Source of the DNA: Phyto melanocephala
Taxonomy: Eukaryota > Arthropoda > Insecta > Diptera > Rhinophoridae
Direction of reading: 5' to 3'
Length of the DNA stretch: 64,000 nt
NCBI GenBank assembly: GCA_941918925.1
Contig: OW799233.1
Coordinates: 46,089,341 to 46,153,340, forward strand
The notes under the pieces were generated by a model. The model ran no database searches. It had not been told where the DNA came from and saw nothing but the letters and a program-made list of their open reading frames with translations. Made by a program: the position numbers and the translations under genes. Shown here in pieces: positions 20,153 to 32,244 of the stretch (positions within the stretch are counted from its first letter, which is position 1; the number at the start of each line of letters is the position of its first letter).

Positions 20153-20950
20153 AACAAGTAAGAGCGCTATATTCGGCCGTACCGAATCTTATATACCCTT
20201 CACAACGTGTAGTCATGCAATAACAGTAGTTTGTGTCACCATTCATCCCATATGAAATTCGTACATACATATAAAAACATCCCATTGTAAAAACATCCCA
20301 TTGTAAAATTATAAATTCATGTATGTATGTTAAAAAAACAAAAAAAAAAAATAAAAAAAAAATTTAAAAAAAAATTTAAAAAAAAATTTAAAAAAAAAAA
20401 TTTAAAAAAAAATTATTATATATATAATATATATAAAACAAAAAAAAATAATAATAAAAATATAAATAATATATTAAATAAAAAATAAAAAAAAATAAAA
20501 AAAAATTTTAAAAAATTGAAAAAAAAATTTTTTTGGCTCAGCTGGGATTCGATGCCATGTTTTCTCTAACCAGTATACACGTTTGTATGTATGTTGTTGT
20601 AATGTTGTTTTTGTGAAAAAAATATCGAGGTGGTCGTGGGTTTTTGCTCATATCTCAGTTGTTTATGTACCGATGTTTCTGATTTTCAATAGCGATCTAC
20701 TTCCGAATATTTCTGATATTTTAATACCTTACCCGGGTCCAACCTATGTCGGGGGGCTTCAAAAAGTTGATTTCAACATACACACGGACAGACGGTCAGA
20801 CAGACGGACAGACCGATAGAGCTTAATCGACTCCCCTATTCATAAGCTTTCAGAAAATATATACTTTATGGGGTCGGAAATGAAAATTGTAGAAATTTCA
20901 CACGGAATGACAAACCTATATATACCCTCTTTCACTGTGTGAAGGGTATA
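20153..20950 (+). repeat. INE-1/DINE-1-like repeat, well preserved copy
   Basis: It starts AACAAGTAAGAGCGCTATAT, then GGCCGTACCGAATCT and TATACCCTTC. The middle is very A/T-rich. Conserved blocks follow: GCTGGGATTCGATGCCA, CATATCTCAGTTGTTTATG, a run of GACGGACAGAC units, CTTAATCGACTCCCCTATTC and TTTATGGGGTCGGAA. It ends with a hairpin made by ATACCCTCTTTCA and GTGAAGGGTAT. The copy at 39114-39959 is closely similar along its whole length. No coding capacity. Fly INE-1 elements share the GGACAGACGG, CGACTC and GGGTCGGAA blocks and the terminal hairpin; the assignment is from memory of that family. Confidence 0.7.
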
Positions 20951-21139
20951 ATAAAAAAAAAGAAAACTATGTATACATACTTTTAACTCAAACACATACA
21001 TACATATAAAATCTTGATCACATACTTACGTGTATGAAAATTAATTATAAACTACCAATAGCAACACACACGTACACAAGTAAATACGCACACATATGGG
21101 AAAAAACTATACAAATAAAAATCATTTGATAGTAATCGC

Positions 21140-22155
21140 ATCACTTGAGCCCGGCGCCACAGAGATCGTTAATATTTTCTTTTAAATGTTTGTCATAACC
21201 AACTTAGGTTTTTATGGAAAAAATGGAATGGGCCCACTTTTGCGACAATTTTTAAATTTATTTAAAAGCGGAGAACGGCTGGTCCGATTTATTTAGTTTT
21301 TTTTAATTTATCAGGCTCAATAATGGTTTTTATTAAAATTTTTTAATATTAAAGTAGGCGTGGCATATAATATACCAAATCAATAGATTTTGCCACATAT
21401 TCAGAGTACTGTACCAACTAAAGTTTTTACAATTCGTGTGGGTAATTATAATTATAGTTGAGTTGGAAAATAATAGTGGGCGTGGCACCTTTACTTTGAA
21501 TATACCTTATGACAATAACATTAACAATCTCTACACTTCGTATGCTTTACTTTTATTCTAGTTGGCTTTATTCAGCCGAAAAATCTATACGATCGAAGCC
21601 GAAGAAGTTAAACCCCCCATACAAGAGACTCATTGTATAACAAGGGATTTTAGATGCCAGAGATTTCAATACTGGTTTTAGACATTTTTACAAAACATTG
21701 TAAAATTTAATAGGATGAAATGAGAGGCATGGCACTTGCCACACAAAGAAAATATATATAAAATCATGTCTGCGGAACTATAATTTTTAAAGGCTTAAAA
21801 TTCTGAATAATTGGGAGTTATATGAGTTTTATTTTAATAGCAAAAGACCGCTATGATCAGAGCATGAGACACCCATATTAAAAAAAAAATACATTCAATA
21901 TGATTTCCGGACAACTGTAATCTATATTCTGTTTAAATTTAGCACGAGTTACTTTTGATAGCATTTTCTAATCAGAACTCAAAAATGGTGAGGATAAAAG
22001 AAGGAGGATTCAAATTTGAAGTGAATGAAATACTGTTACCATGCCATATCTAACAAATGGTTGAAGATAAAATAAGAATTTATCTCCCAATGAATACAAT
22101 GCTAAACCTTCAATGGGTAAAGCAAAGCGGACCGGGTTCTGCTAGTAATATATAG
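21140..22155 (-). repeat. GGGCGTGGC-containing repeat, diverged
   Basis: The right edge read inverted (from about 22155) begins TATATTACTAGCAGAACCCGG, the usual start of this family. Inside are AGGCGTGGCATA (21356) and GGGCGTGGCACC (21479), the core of the tandem units seen at 6621 and 30258. The left edge (GAGCCCGGCGCCAC near 21148) looks like another family start in the opposite orientation, so this may be two copies head to head. No coding potential. Confidence 0.4.
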
Positions 22156-22159
22156 TTTA

Positions 22160-22974
22160 ACTCTACATATACTGACCCACTCTTGCTTGCATGTACGCAC
22201 TTAAGCACTTACACACAGACACAACTACAAGTGATGTGTTTACATGTTTTTGTGCGAATGGCTGCGTTTTTACACATCTTTGTACATACGGAGAGAATGT
22301 ATTAACACATATTTTGTAGTTGTAAATAAAACAGTTTTCTGTGTATGCTTGGCATGGTTTCTCTGCAATGACTTTAAGGTTTAAGGGTTTTTCTTTTCTA
22401 CATTTTTATTAACATCAAATACTTTTATGATCATTCCAGCACTAAGACCACAGAAAAGTAACATTTCTAAATCAATTGAAATCATAAAATGGCGGTAAGT
22501 GAGATGTTGCAGGGAATTTGGAAAAAAAGTGAAACTAACAACAATCTTAAAGTTCGTTTTTTTTTGTAGTTTTAAATGGTAAAATGTTTTTTATTACGGA
22601 AAATTTGTTGCTAATATTTTTATATATAAAGATTCAAGAATATAAACCAGCGCCCAAGCTATTATAGAAGTTGCGGAGTATAATGTCTGTATGAGTAGAA
22701 TAATCAATGTCCGTCCGTGCAACTGTATATCCCTCTATATGTTTATGTGACCCCTGTAATCAAAGTGCAGCAGCTCAATTCACGTTCTGTAAAACTGTAG
22801 GAAGGAAAGAAAGTTTTTGCACAGTTAAAGGTATGTTTTCATTTCAGAGATTCTCAGTACGATAATTAATACCCAGGTTGCAGTTTTGAAACTGTACGTC
22901 TGTTTAATAGTTTATCCTCAAAAATATTAATTTTAATTTCTTTCATAGAAAAAAACTGTCCAAATTTTTTGTTC
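22160..22974. other. AT-rich intron
   Basis: No gene or defined element recognised. A stretch near 22630-22760 contains a TATATATAAAGAT sequence and mild tandem structure, possibly a decayed repeat. Confidence 0.35.
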
Positions 22975-24880
22975 CAAGCATCCATCTAAACTAAAAAACC
23001 TTAAAAATAAGCGGTGTAAAAAATAAAAAGCATCTGGTACTACGCTCGATTATGGCAAATACTGTTTTGCCCGTGCTGAATATAATAAAATAAAGTTAAA
23101 TTTTAGATACGATCCAAACTCATTCTACAAGCTCGTAAACTCTAAAAGAAAACCTTCTGGCTACCCAAATGTGATGAAATACTTGAATGAAGAATCTACT
23201 GATGATGCAACTATTATAAATATGTTTGTTGATTTTTTTGCAACCACATATTCTGATCAACCTTATGATTTTACAATTAGATATTCGTATTCTATTGCTA
23301 AACATCAGTCAATTTCATTTTCCCTTATAAATACTTCCGACATTGTTATCTCCATAAAAACTATAAGATCATCTGTTTACAGTGGTCCTGATGGAGTTCC
23401 ATTTTGTATTTTGACAAACTGTGCACACTCCTTGGCTGCTTCTTTAACAATTATCTTTAATGTGTCAATAAAATATGGCTACTTTCCCCAATTTTGGAAG
23501 GAATTCTATACTATTCCCTTATTTAAATCAAGGAATAAATCAAATATTCTGAACTACAGAGGTATTGCAAAATTTAGTGCCATACCTGAAATCTTTGACA
23601 AATATTTTATATTTCTTATGAGGTTTCATCATTGTTGTCTCCGACTCAGCATGGTTTCAGGAAAGGTTGCTCAACAATGACAAACATTTTGCAGTTAACT
23701 ACCTTGATAGGTAAAAAACTTACTAGTTGTTAACGTACTGATGTTGTATATACAGATTTTAGCAGAGCACTTGTCAAGGTCAACTATGGCCTCCTGCTTT
23801 TTAAGCTAAAATCAGTGGGTTTTACTGAACGTACTTGCTTTTGGATAAAAACATATCTCTCTGTTAGAACACAAAACGTATGTATTAAGAACACTATGTC
23901 AAAGAAAATTATAGTTAATTCTGTAGTTCCTCAAGGGAGTTGCCTAGGCCCACTCTTCAGTACCATGTTAATAAATGATCTGCCAGCTGTAATAAGACTC
24001 TGTTATATCCTGTTGTATGATGACGTTGTAAACATTTTTCTAAGCTATAAGATATCTATATGATCAAGTTTACCAACAACAAGATTTGGATCGCTTCAAT
24101 AAGAGGTGCAAAATTAACCTGGTGGAATTAAATATAAAAAAATGCAAATATATGTGCTTCTACCGAAGTTGCTGTTCTCCAGTTAATTATACGTCTGGGA
24201 ATTTTACTTGATCCCAAATTAGATTTCCGCAAGCATCATGATCGTTAACAAAGCGCGTGGAGTACTTGCTTATACAAAACGATGGTCAAAAGAATTTTCC
24301 TATCCAGGTATTACTTAATAGTTACATACATATCTTTAGTAAGACCAACACTGGAGTATAGATCTGTTGTTTGAGACCCCAAATGTAATGCCAATGTTGA
24401 TCGCATCGAATCTGTGCAGAAGAAGTTTCTTCTGTTTTGTCTAAGAAGTTCTTTGGAGGCTGTCTTTTGAACCTATTGCCATACGCAACCTGGCTAGATT
24501 TAATAAAATTGATTCCTTTGAAAAGCCGTAGATCTATGCTTAGTGTGTCTTTTCTGATAATCCTAATAAATGGTGACATTATTTATGATTTTCTTTTGGG
24601 CAGCATTAATTTTAATATTCCATGTCGTACAACCCGTTACTTTGTACCTTTGCATCTTCCATTTTTCCATACAAATTATGCTTGTGCCGATCCATTTAGA
24701 AAATTATGTGAGAAATTTAATGAAATGTATCATTTTATCGATTTAACTATAAATCTTAATGTTATTAAACGTAATATAATATTGTTTTTGAATAATTAAA
24801 CGTTTGTATTCAGTAATAATAGTCTGTAGTAATAAATACATGTCCATAGACTTAATTAAATAAATATAAAAATAAATAAA
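22975..24880 (+). pseudogene. Jockey-like LINE relic (reverse transcriptase)
   Basis: A chain of broken frames encodes a Jockey-clade reverse transcriptase. 23171-23680 holds the N-terminal fingers (SVYSGPDGVPFCILTNCAHS, FWKEFYTIPLFKSRNKSNI). 23815-24063 holds VVPQGSCLGPLFSTMLIND and the catalytic block, which reads YDDV instead of YADD. Around 24300-24790 is the C-terminal thumb region, with LKSRRSMLSVSFLIILINGD, NYACADPFRKL and NLNVIKRNI. There are at least five frameshifts or stops. The endonuclease is absent (5' truncation), and the 3' end runs into a TAAATA-rich tail around 24840-24880. Confidence 0.8.
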
Positions 24881-25149
24881 GGTTTTTAAGCCTTATCTCC
24901 CATTGAACATTTTTTGCATGAATTTTTTCTACAGCCGCACTTTTAATAAAATAAAATTTTAAAATTGGTTAAACACAGAATTAACTATTAAAAATCTCCT
25001 ATTAAATTTTTTAAAATAATTCTTATATGACCTTATTTTTCAACAGAAACCTTTTATATGCATAAAGGAAGTTCTTTTAAGAAATATTTCTAAGGAACTA
25101 TTTTAAACACATTTGACTACAGCTAAAATTCTTAAACAAAATTATCGTA

Positions 25150-26559
25150 AGGGATGGTCAAAACCATAATACAAGATGTTTAATGTGAATCACACCTTAA
25201 CATCAAGGTTTTATTCCCAACTTAATTTGAAATTTCTTTGTTTGGCAAATCCAACCATGGAGGAGTACACAATTCAGCAGTGTCCTAAGATTGTTGAAGC
25301 ATTTTACAAAACATAAAAGGTTTTGAAATCAAAATGCGTTTCGTGTTTATTTTGGTCAGCGCAATCGACAAAATGTATTCATAATCGGGAGAATTTTTAT
25401 GCAAATTTCAGAAAATCAGGTGAGTACGTGAAAACACCTATGAATGATCGCCCAGTTCGTTCTGCAGAAAACATTGCTATTGTTCGCGATGGTGTGTTAT
25501 AAGAGCCGCTATTATCGACTCATTGTCCGTCCCAACATTTCATCGTCTGACGATCATCAATGATGCAAATTTTAAATAAAGATTTGACTTTGCACACTTA
25601 GGCCGAGGACACGCAATGATGAGCGGCAAAGTGATGAGCGGTTGAGCGGTGTTGTGGCAAAAAATTTAAATCTTATGGAATACTACTGAAGTGGCCACGC
25701 AATGAACGGCATTTCTGAGCGGCTAACCGACGAAATAGAACTTGTTCTAATTTCAAACTAGCCGCTCAGCCGTTTACCGCTTTGCTGGTCATTGCGTCGA
25801 CTCGGCTTTACAAAGTTTAATTGACTCCAGGCCCAAAGCCTCTTGGCCATTTCTAGCATAGTCAATACGCAGAAGGGAATAGTGACATTATAATGCAAAT
25901 CATCTGCAACGATGAGGCACACTTTCGTTAACAAACACAATTGCCGCATTTGGACAAATTAAAATCTACTAGTGATCGTTGAAGAGCCGATGCATCGACA
26001 AGGAGTGAGTGTCGAAGGGCCGCAATTCTTCGAAGGTAGGCCAAGCAGTTACCGTGAAAGGTTTTTACAGTCGCGTTATAAAAACGCACTAATTAAGCCC
26101 AGAAATTGAGGATATGGACCTGGACGATATGTGGTTCCAACAAAATGGTGCCATTTACCATTCAGCCAACTAAACGATGGGTCTTTTTCATAAGAAAAGC
26201 AATAGCAGTATTACGTCACGTCATAGTGATGTTAATTGACCGCCACGACAATGTGTCTTCACTTATTTCTTTGGGATATTTAAAACGAAAAGTGAACGCC
26301 AATAAGCAAAGAAAACTTCGAGAGATAAAGGATGAGGTAAGTCGAAACATTAGCGACATTGAATCTAAAATATGTTTCAGCTTCATTGAAAATATGGGCC
26401 ATCGAATAGAACTACAACATCAAAGCTAAGGCCAGCATTTAACCGATATTTTAGTTCACACATAATTGCCATAGCTCTTTCTACCATAAAAAGATATTAA
26501 TATCGTTCTCTGAAAACAGTACAACAATTAACATCGTGCGTTTTGATTAAGCCACCCTT
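25150..26559 (+). mobile_element. Degraded DD41D mariner element C
   Basis: Left end AGGGATGGTCAAAACCATAA at 25150 and right end (inverted) AAGGGTGGCTTAATCAAAAC finishing at 26559 are imperfect inverted repeats. TA flanks both sides (25148-25149 and 26560-26561). The transposase begins with an ATG at 25257 (MEEYTIQQCPKIVEAFYKT) and continues with many stops. Recognisable blocks are DRPVRSAENIAIVRDGV, DEAHF around 25915, RIW, EIEDMDLDDMWFQQNGA around 26106-26155 (second catalytic Asp changed to Asn) and a worn C-terminus. A 207-bp miniature element interrupts it at 25601-25807. Confidence 0.82.
25601..25807. mobile_element. Miniature inverted-repeat element inside mariner C (TTA target)
   Basis: Ends are GGCCGAGGACACGCAATGA at the left and, inverted from the right, AGCCGAGTCGACGCAATGA. 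The trinucleotide TTA is duplicated on both edges (25598-25600 and 25808-25810). GAGCGGC and GCCGCTC motifs recur through both halves. A 3-bp TWA duplication is the mark of PIF/Harbinger elements, and I infer that class. It has no coding capacity. Confidence 0.7.
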
Positions 26560-26561
26560 TA

Positions 26562-26982
26562 AAAAAGAAGCTCGCAAAGAGTTTTTTTTAAATAAAAAAT
26601 ACGAACATCCTGAACTATTTATAGAAATTTCTCTTACACGAAACTTTCTATGCAACAGAATGTTGTAAATTTTTTTCTAAAGAATTGTAGGCTATGCTCT
26701 ATGCTCTATCTCTAAAACTTTAATGTATTTTGGGCTAAAAAAAGTATTTTGTAGAAAACTGTTTTTCTACAGAGATCAAACTTTAATACATATTTTTTTT
26801 ACAGAAAAATCTCGGTTAACATATTTCACAGAGAGTATTATTTGAAGAATATTTTTATAGAAAGAATTTTATCGATAAAAATTTTAATTACAAATTTAAA
26901 TGAATTTTCTTAAAGCTTTTCTTAGGAAAATTTTGTTTAGCTTTCGGGAGTTTGTTGAAGGAAATCAAAATTCACAACTTAC
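26562..26982. other. Dystrophin intron before the 26983-27133 exon (downstream side)
   Basis: AT-rich intron with repeated TTTTCTACAGAGA / TTTTATAGAAAG-like motifs. It ends with the splice donor GTAAGTTGTG on the minus strand (26973-26982). Confidence 0.5.
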
Positions 26983-27133
26983 CAATTGTTTTTGCAAACT
27001 TGCCGAATCACCCCGGACTGGTCCCATACCCAGGCCGGACAGCTCAGTGTCCTTGCGTATAACCCATTCGGTTAATTCACGCAGTGACAATAGCAAAGCA
27101 TTCCAATGTTCTGAATTATTCTCCAAGCGGTTT
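26983..27133 (-). CDS. Dys: Dystrophin internal exon (spectrin-repeat rod), second in this window
   Basis: The 151-bp minus-strand exon lies between a TTTCTAG acceptor and a GTAAGT donor. After one base that completes an Arg codon with the previous exon, it encodes 50 residues. These include ENNSEHWNALLLSLRELTEW and RKDTELSGLGMGPVRGD, and it ends SASLQKQL. The HWNxLLLSLxEL-xW pattern and the DxELS...GGD-like turn match the start of dystrophin spectrin repeat 23. Arrangement and phases (1 base in, phase 0 out) fit the exons on both sides. It forms part of the elastic rod of a cortical actin-dystroglycan linker. GC content is higher than in the introns, and no disabling changes are seen. Confidence 0.95.
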
Positions 27134-28669
27134 CTAGAAATGCACAAAAGACATGAAAAAACAAAATTAAAGCATGATGCAGGGTTTTATAAAACGTTTT
27201 AAAGAAAAATATACAAAAAAGAAAAAAATTAATTAACACTTAATAAAAAAATTAAGAAGTAGAAAAGGGAAATGCCAAATATTCATTCATCATTAAAAAT
27301 ATCTTAAAAAAGAAAATGTTATTAAAAATTCCTTTATGAGTTTTTAACACATAAAATGGTTTTCCCACCACCAACATTTACTTTTCTTTGCCTTGATTTT
27401 CTCCTCCATGTGGTGTGGTGTGTTGGTCATCGTTATACCAAATTTTGCTTTTTTAGTTTTATGGCTGGTTTTTGTTTTTATAATTTTCTTTTTTTCGCTT
27501 TTTAATTGAACTAAGGCGTTGAAAACCCATAATTTTTTGTCGGCAGTTTGAATAAGTCAAAGTTTTTTTCTCGCATTATTTTTATCTGGTCAACTGGTGT
27601 GTGAAAGTTGGCAGAAAAAAGGCCAATAAAATAAAAAAAATGTATAGTTAATGGCAATTGAATGCCAAAGTTTGTGTAGTTGGGCAGGGTCAATATGATT
27701 GTGAAAGAACACCACAAAGACAATATTTGTTTGCTGTACCAGAAGAAAATGACAAAATGTAAGGATCTTGTTTAGACACTCTAATCATTATGTTTTCGCA
27801 GCTAATAAAAAAAAATTCAATAAAAAATTAATTAAAGAAAAATCATAAAAAGCAACTGCAAAAAGTTACGCTCGATAGCATATTAAAAAAATAAAAATGT
27901 CTTATCTTATCTACAGAGAAGCTTTCAACAGCAGAAAAATAGAGAACAAAAAATGTTAAATTGTTGTTCTCAAACTGCCGCCAATTTACACCTTCTCTAC
28001 TTATCCGTAAGCTTGGCCTGGCTAATAACTGACCATTAACATGTTTCAATGTTTTTATTTTTTTATTTTTATGTTTACGACTTTAATTCTGTTGTTATTA
28101 TTGCTAATACGTACAAATAAATATATTTTGCTTTCAATCCAACCCAAACTACATAATAAATGATTGCCATAATCATTATCATTATTTTTTAGTATTACGG
28201 CAAAGTAATTTTCATCTTCCTCAGTTGCTTCTAAACTCATATTAATTTCTTAACGGCTATGAGAGCGGCATATATCCGTGTATGTGTGTGTGTCAGAGAT
28301 GGGAAAAGTATATTACAAAACGAAATCTCAAGGGAATGAAATTGAATTGTTTATAAAATAAAAGATAAAAAACAAAATTGCACTTAATTTGCAATAATTT
28401 TTTTTTTTCAGTGCAAAATAACAGATAATTTTTTCTACGCGCACAACTCGAATACAAAATTTTTTGTATCAAAATAAATTTTACACACAGTTTTGTATAC
28501 CCAGAATGCTTTTATATTCAATTGTTACAGTCAAATAAACTCTTGTAGAATTTGATTTTAAAATAATTTTTCTTAAAAGAAAATTGTATACTTTAATATA
28601 AACAGCCATACATCATTTATTGATGTAATTAAAATTTTTAAAACCATTATTAAAAATAAAACAAATAAA
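27134..28669. other. Dystrophin intron, no gene recognised
   Basis: AT-rich intron starting with the acceptor TTTCTAG (27134-27140, minus strand). Short open frames have low-complexity composition. No repeat family was recognised. Confidence 0.45.
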
Positions 28670-29441
28670 AATGTCAGCAACGCACATAGAGGTATTAAAC
28701 GAATCTAGACGGACATTTGGTCAAAAGTGAAATTTAAGAAATTGAAAAATTTAAGTATGCAACTCAACGGACAGCAAAGTATGTAAGAGTTTTCTCTGTG
28801 GATTAAATGAGAGCTATGCTTGATCAACTTATAAGCTTATAAAAACAATGAAAAACTTTTATCATTTTTAGATCTTCGAGTGGGTAAAAGTTTTTTTTTG
28901 GATTGTTGTCCGCATGATATTTTGGCATCTACTCGCTTGAATTTAGAAGAATGTCCCAAAGTTCATAATTGCAGCTAAATCTTGAAATTATTATTACGAT
29001 ATTGAAGCTATCAAACATTTGCAGGCCATTATACCTGGCTGTGATAGACGTACAGAAGCGACCAAACAGCGCCTTTAACAAACACAGTGGGTAATTCGAT
29101 TGTAAACATAACATTTACGAGCTTGTATTCTTAATATATTGTAATTTAAAAATGTTTTTATTTTGAAACAAATTACGGAGTAACCCCGCCCCTAGAGAGG
29201 AGTTGATAGTAGAGGCGGCAGAAAAAGCAAATGCTTTAGCAGAAGAGATCTAACTAAAGCCATGCTCTAGAAAAAGCTGGAGAATTAGAGGAGAGTATGT
29301 CACTTATGAAAGAAATTTAAAACAGTATATGAGTGAGGCACATCCATCCCAGCCATAACATATCAACAGCTAAAACTATCCATTTGTGAAGAGTATTTGG
29401 ATTAATTCGGTATATACGATAATCAGATTGGCGGATCATTT

Positions 29442-29705
29442 TTGGTAAAACTAACAGAACTAGAAAATACAGCCGGGTCGCGCAAGGCCGAACCAAAGTG
29501 TACGGCCATTATCCATAACGGCTCACGTTACTTTGATGGTGGTCGTAAATTAGATACTCGACCACGTGCTAATCGATATTGTTCTCGCGAACGTTGTAGT
29601 ACTGCTGAAGGCCCAAGCATAATTAGTCGTTCCTATCGTAGTTTTAATAAACACTTTAATTTTAAAGTTTTAGGGAGCGAATTATTTTCAGAGATTCGAA
29701 AATAA
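29442..29705 (+). other. Unassigned cysteine-containing coding-like fragment
   Basis: An 87-codon frame has a GC-rich centre of about 50 codons (AEPKCTAIIHNGSRYFDGG, RANRYCSRERCSTAEGPS) within AT-rich relic sequence. Cys spacing and the NGxRYxDG pattern are loosely like an extracellular von Willebrand type C module, but the match is too short to claim. No start in a good context is seen, and AG (AATACAG at 29453-29459) could be a former splice acceptor. It sits inside the Jockey relic region, which would not normally encode it, so it may be a captured exon. I do not recognise the parent. Confidence 0.3.
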
Positions 29706-30170
29706 ATTGCAGAACATTTCGTTCTGCAAATTCGTCAGCACCCGACAATTTTCTTATGGGTTGTTCGAAGAAGTAAGTACATGTGAACAAGCACGAGCCC
29801 GTGTCCGAGTCAATCCTTAAGCTGAAGGCCAATATTGTTATAGAAATTCAAGCTTTTCAGCCATACAAGCTTTTAAAGATATTGGAAACGACTTACCTCG
29901 TGTATGAAAATTCTCTAATATTTTAGTGTATGCAGATGACGTTATCTGCATGTTACCAATCAGCAAAATCTTTAAAATTACGTCACTGTTTTTTATTTGG
30001 TGTAAATCTAACCTAATGCAACTGAAGTTAAAAAAAATTTAAATACATGAAATTTTTCAGAATAAGCCTAATACCGGCAAACTATTTTCTTAATCGTTAC
30101 CAGCTATAACTAGTTGATGATTTCTTAGATCTAGAAGTTTTCCTTGACTCTAAACTTAATTTTATTTCAC

Positions 30171-30994
30171 ACTAGCCAAACCCGGCGCGCGTTGCTACGC
30201 CCCTTAATGAATCAAAATGCATTCTGAATTTTAACTAAATATCAAGTGGAAAAACCTAAAAATTATAATTTTTTTTATGGGCGTGGCATTGCCCAGTTTT
30301 CTTATCACGAAATTGTAAAGTCATAATAGCTCAATATGTGTGCAAAGTTTCAGAAGAATCGGACCAGTGCAAGTACCTCAAAATTATAATTGTTTTTATG
30401 GGCGTGGCCCAGGCCACTTTTCTAATCTCGAAATTGTAAAGTCATAACAGCTCAATATGAGTGCAAAGTTTCAGAATAATCCGTCCAGTGCAAGTACCTC
30501 AAAATGATACCTTTTTTTTATGGGCGTGGCACTGCCCACTTTTCTAATCACGAAATTATTTAGTCATGACAGCTTAATATGTGTGCAAAGTTTCAGAAAA
30601 ATCGGTCTGGTGCTAGTACCTCATAATTATAACCTTTTTTTATGGGCGTGGCCCCGCCCACTTTTTCAATCACGAAATTTTAAAGTCATGACAGCTCAAT
30701 ATGTGTGCAAAGTTTCAGAAAAATCGGTCCAGTGCAAGTACCTCAAAATTTAAACTTTTTTAGGGGCGTGGCCCCGCCCACTTTTCTTATCACGAAATTT
30801 TTTAGTCATGACAGCTCGATATGTGTGCAAAGTTTCAGACAAATCGGTCAAGTGCAAGTAGCTAAAACTGATAACTAATTTTTTATAGGCGTGGCCCCGC
30901 CCACTTTTTTTCACCCATAAACACTCCCTGGTATGTGTACAACAACTTACCAAAGTTTGAGCCCGATCGGTTTTACAGTTTCGGAATCTATAGC

Positions 30995-31035
<41 letters not shown>

Positions 31036-31048
31036 TTCACTTTTTTAT
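30171..31048 (+). mobile_element. Repeat element with six ~122-bp GGGCGTGGC tandem units
   Basis: It begins ACTAGCCAAACCCGGCGCGC. It then has six direct units (starting about 30258, 30379, 30501, 30622, 30745 and 30870), each with ATGGGCGTGGC, a GCCCACTTTTCT-type inverse partner, ATCACGAAATT, AGTCATGACAGCTCAATATG, TGTGCAAAGTTTCAG and CCAGTGCAAGTACCTC. It ends after GATCGGTTTTACAGTTTCGG and a CA run (30995-31030). Removing it restores the Jockey frame exactly, and no clear target duplication is needed. That resembles Helitron-like insertion, but typical Helitron ends were not confirmed. Non-coding. Confidence 0.7.
30995..31030. repeat. (CA)n microsatellite
   Basis: About 17 uninterrupted CA/AC dinucleotides sit just inside the end of the tandem-unit repeat. 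The run is likely part of that family's variable 3' region. Confidence 0.9.
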
Positions 31049-31410
31049 ATTACCTTGACTGTAAATAAAGCCAGATGTGTGCTTGGATTGGACGTTGGGC
31101 TTAAGAATTTAAGAATCCTTATGTTGCAAAAAGTTGTATATATCGGATATCGTGAGTATGAATCTGTTATATGAAATCCCATTTATATTAGTAATTCCGA
31201 CGTCATTGAATCGATTTAAAAGCAGCTCCTGTTATTTTGTCTACGTGCATTTAACTTTAGTCCATTTAATTAGCCTAATTATTCTACTAGACTTTCTTTT
31301 ACTGGGCTGCCAACTCTAAAAAGCGGCAGATCTTGGTAAAACATTTTATTTCTTCTTAACTGGTGAGATAAGCTCTGGTTTCTCAAAAAAATATTTAAAC
31401 GAAAAAGTTA

Positions 31411-32244
31411 TTAGATTTTTAAAACCCAAAGTGACTTTTGACCCAAACCTAAGTACTTATAAAAAAAGTACTTATTCCTTGATTTATTCCTCCTAGTTGG
31501 TAATTATTTTTGTATGACTACAATGTTTGACATAATGCACTATCTATCATTTCCGATTACATGTTATTTATCTTGATTATATGTTATTTAATAAATATTA
31601 AACCCTATACCAAAATACAAACATTCTCAATTTTTTTACACCAGACGCAGACATTCAACAACATCCAAGTGTGTATGAGAATGAGTGTCTCAAATTTAAT
31701 GTTTAGTAATAATCTACCACAAACAATACATACTGTCAAATGTCAATGGCAGGCAAGTGTTTTATTATTATTTCTACCATATATTGTTGATGTTGTTGTT
31801 TTACTCTTTGGTTCATTACTACTTGTAGAAAAAAAAAACAGTACTTTAGCACACATACCAGTAATGACCCAAGCTAATATTTTCTTAAATATATTGATGC
31901 TGTTGTTGTTGTTGTTATTGTTGCTGTTTTTTGTAGTAATAAATAAGTTGATAATAATGGTCATTGTCATTATTATTATAATGTTGATTGCAAAAGCTAA
32001 TGCTAATGGTAATGTTAATTACAGTGTATAATTAGTAATGAAATCATTATTTTACTTGTGGTTTTAGATGGTGACAAACAAAAACAGGATTTTGTAAGCA
32101 AAGTGCCAAAAGGAAGTAGAAGAAGCATGTAATCAATTAACAAGATATTGTGCCTGTGACTCCGTGATATGGAAAAAATTCTTAAACTATTACACCAAGT
32201 CCTCGATATGCCGATATATTAACAAAAATCGAATTATATGTTTT
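31411..32244. other. AT-rich intron with TTG microsatellite
   Basis: No gene recognised. A TTG/GTT trinucleotide run lies at 31900-31924, flanked by mixed ATT and GATG repeats that create a hydrophobic-looking but unconvincing open frame. Confidence 0.45.

Larger units (their letters stand above)
28670..31410 (+). pseudogene. Jockey-like LINE relic split by a tandem-unit repeat
   Basis: From about 29905 the frames give ILVYADDVICML, then WCKSNLMQLKL and LDSKLNFISH. This is the catalytic motif and downstream region of a Jockey-type reverse transcriptase. The reading is interrupted at 30171 by a ~0.88-kb repeat and resumes at 31049 with LTVNKARCVLGW, then ESVQKQFLLFCL, and ends near LKSRRSW and EISSG about 31370. 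Joining 30170 to 31049 continues the reading frame through FISH to ITLTVNKA. Upstream of 29900 only scattered fragments are seen, and the boundary near 28670 is a guess. Numerous stops; dead. Confidence 0.65.

Noticed and set aside
26965..27147. A 60-codon minus-strand frame beginning MCISRNRLE as a small gene
   Set aside because: Its first codons are intron and splice acceptor; the real unit is the dystrophin exon 26983-27133.
31561..32031. 156-codon open frame with apparent membrane segments
   Set aside because: The hydrophobic stretches are translations of TTG, ATT and GATG microsatellites; no conserved motif.
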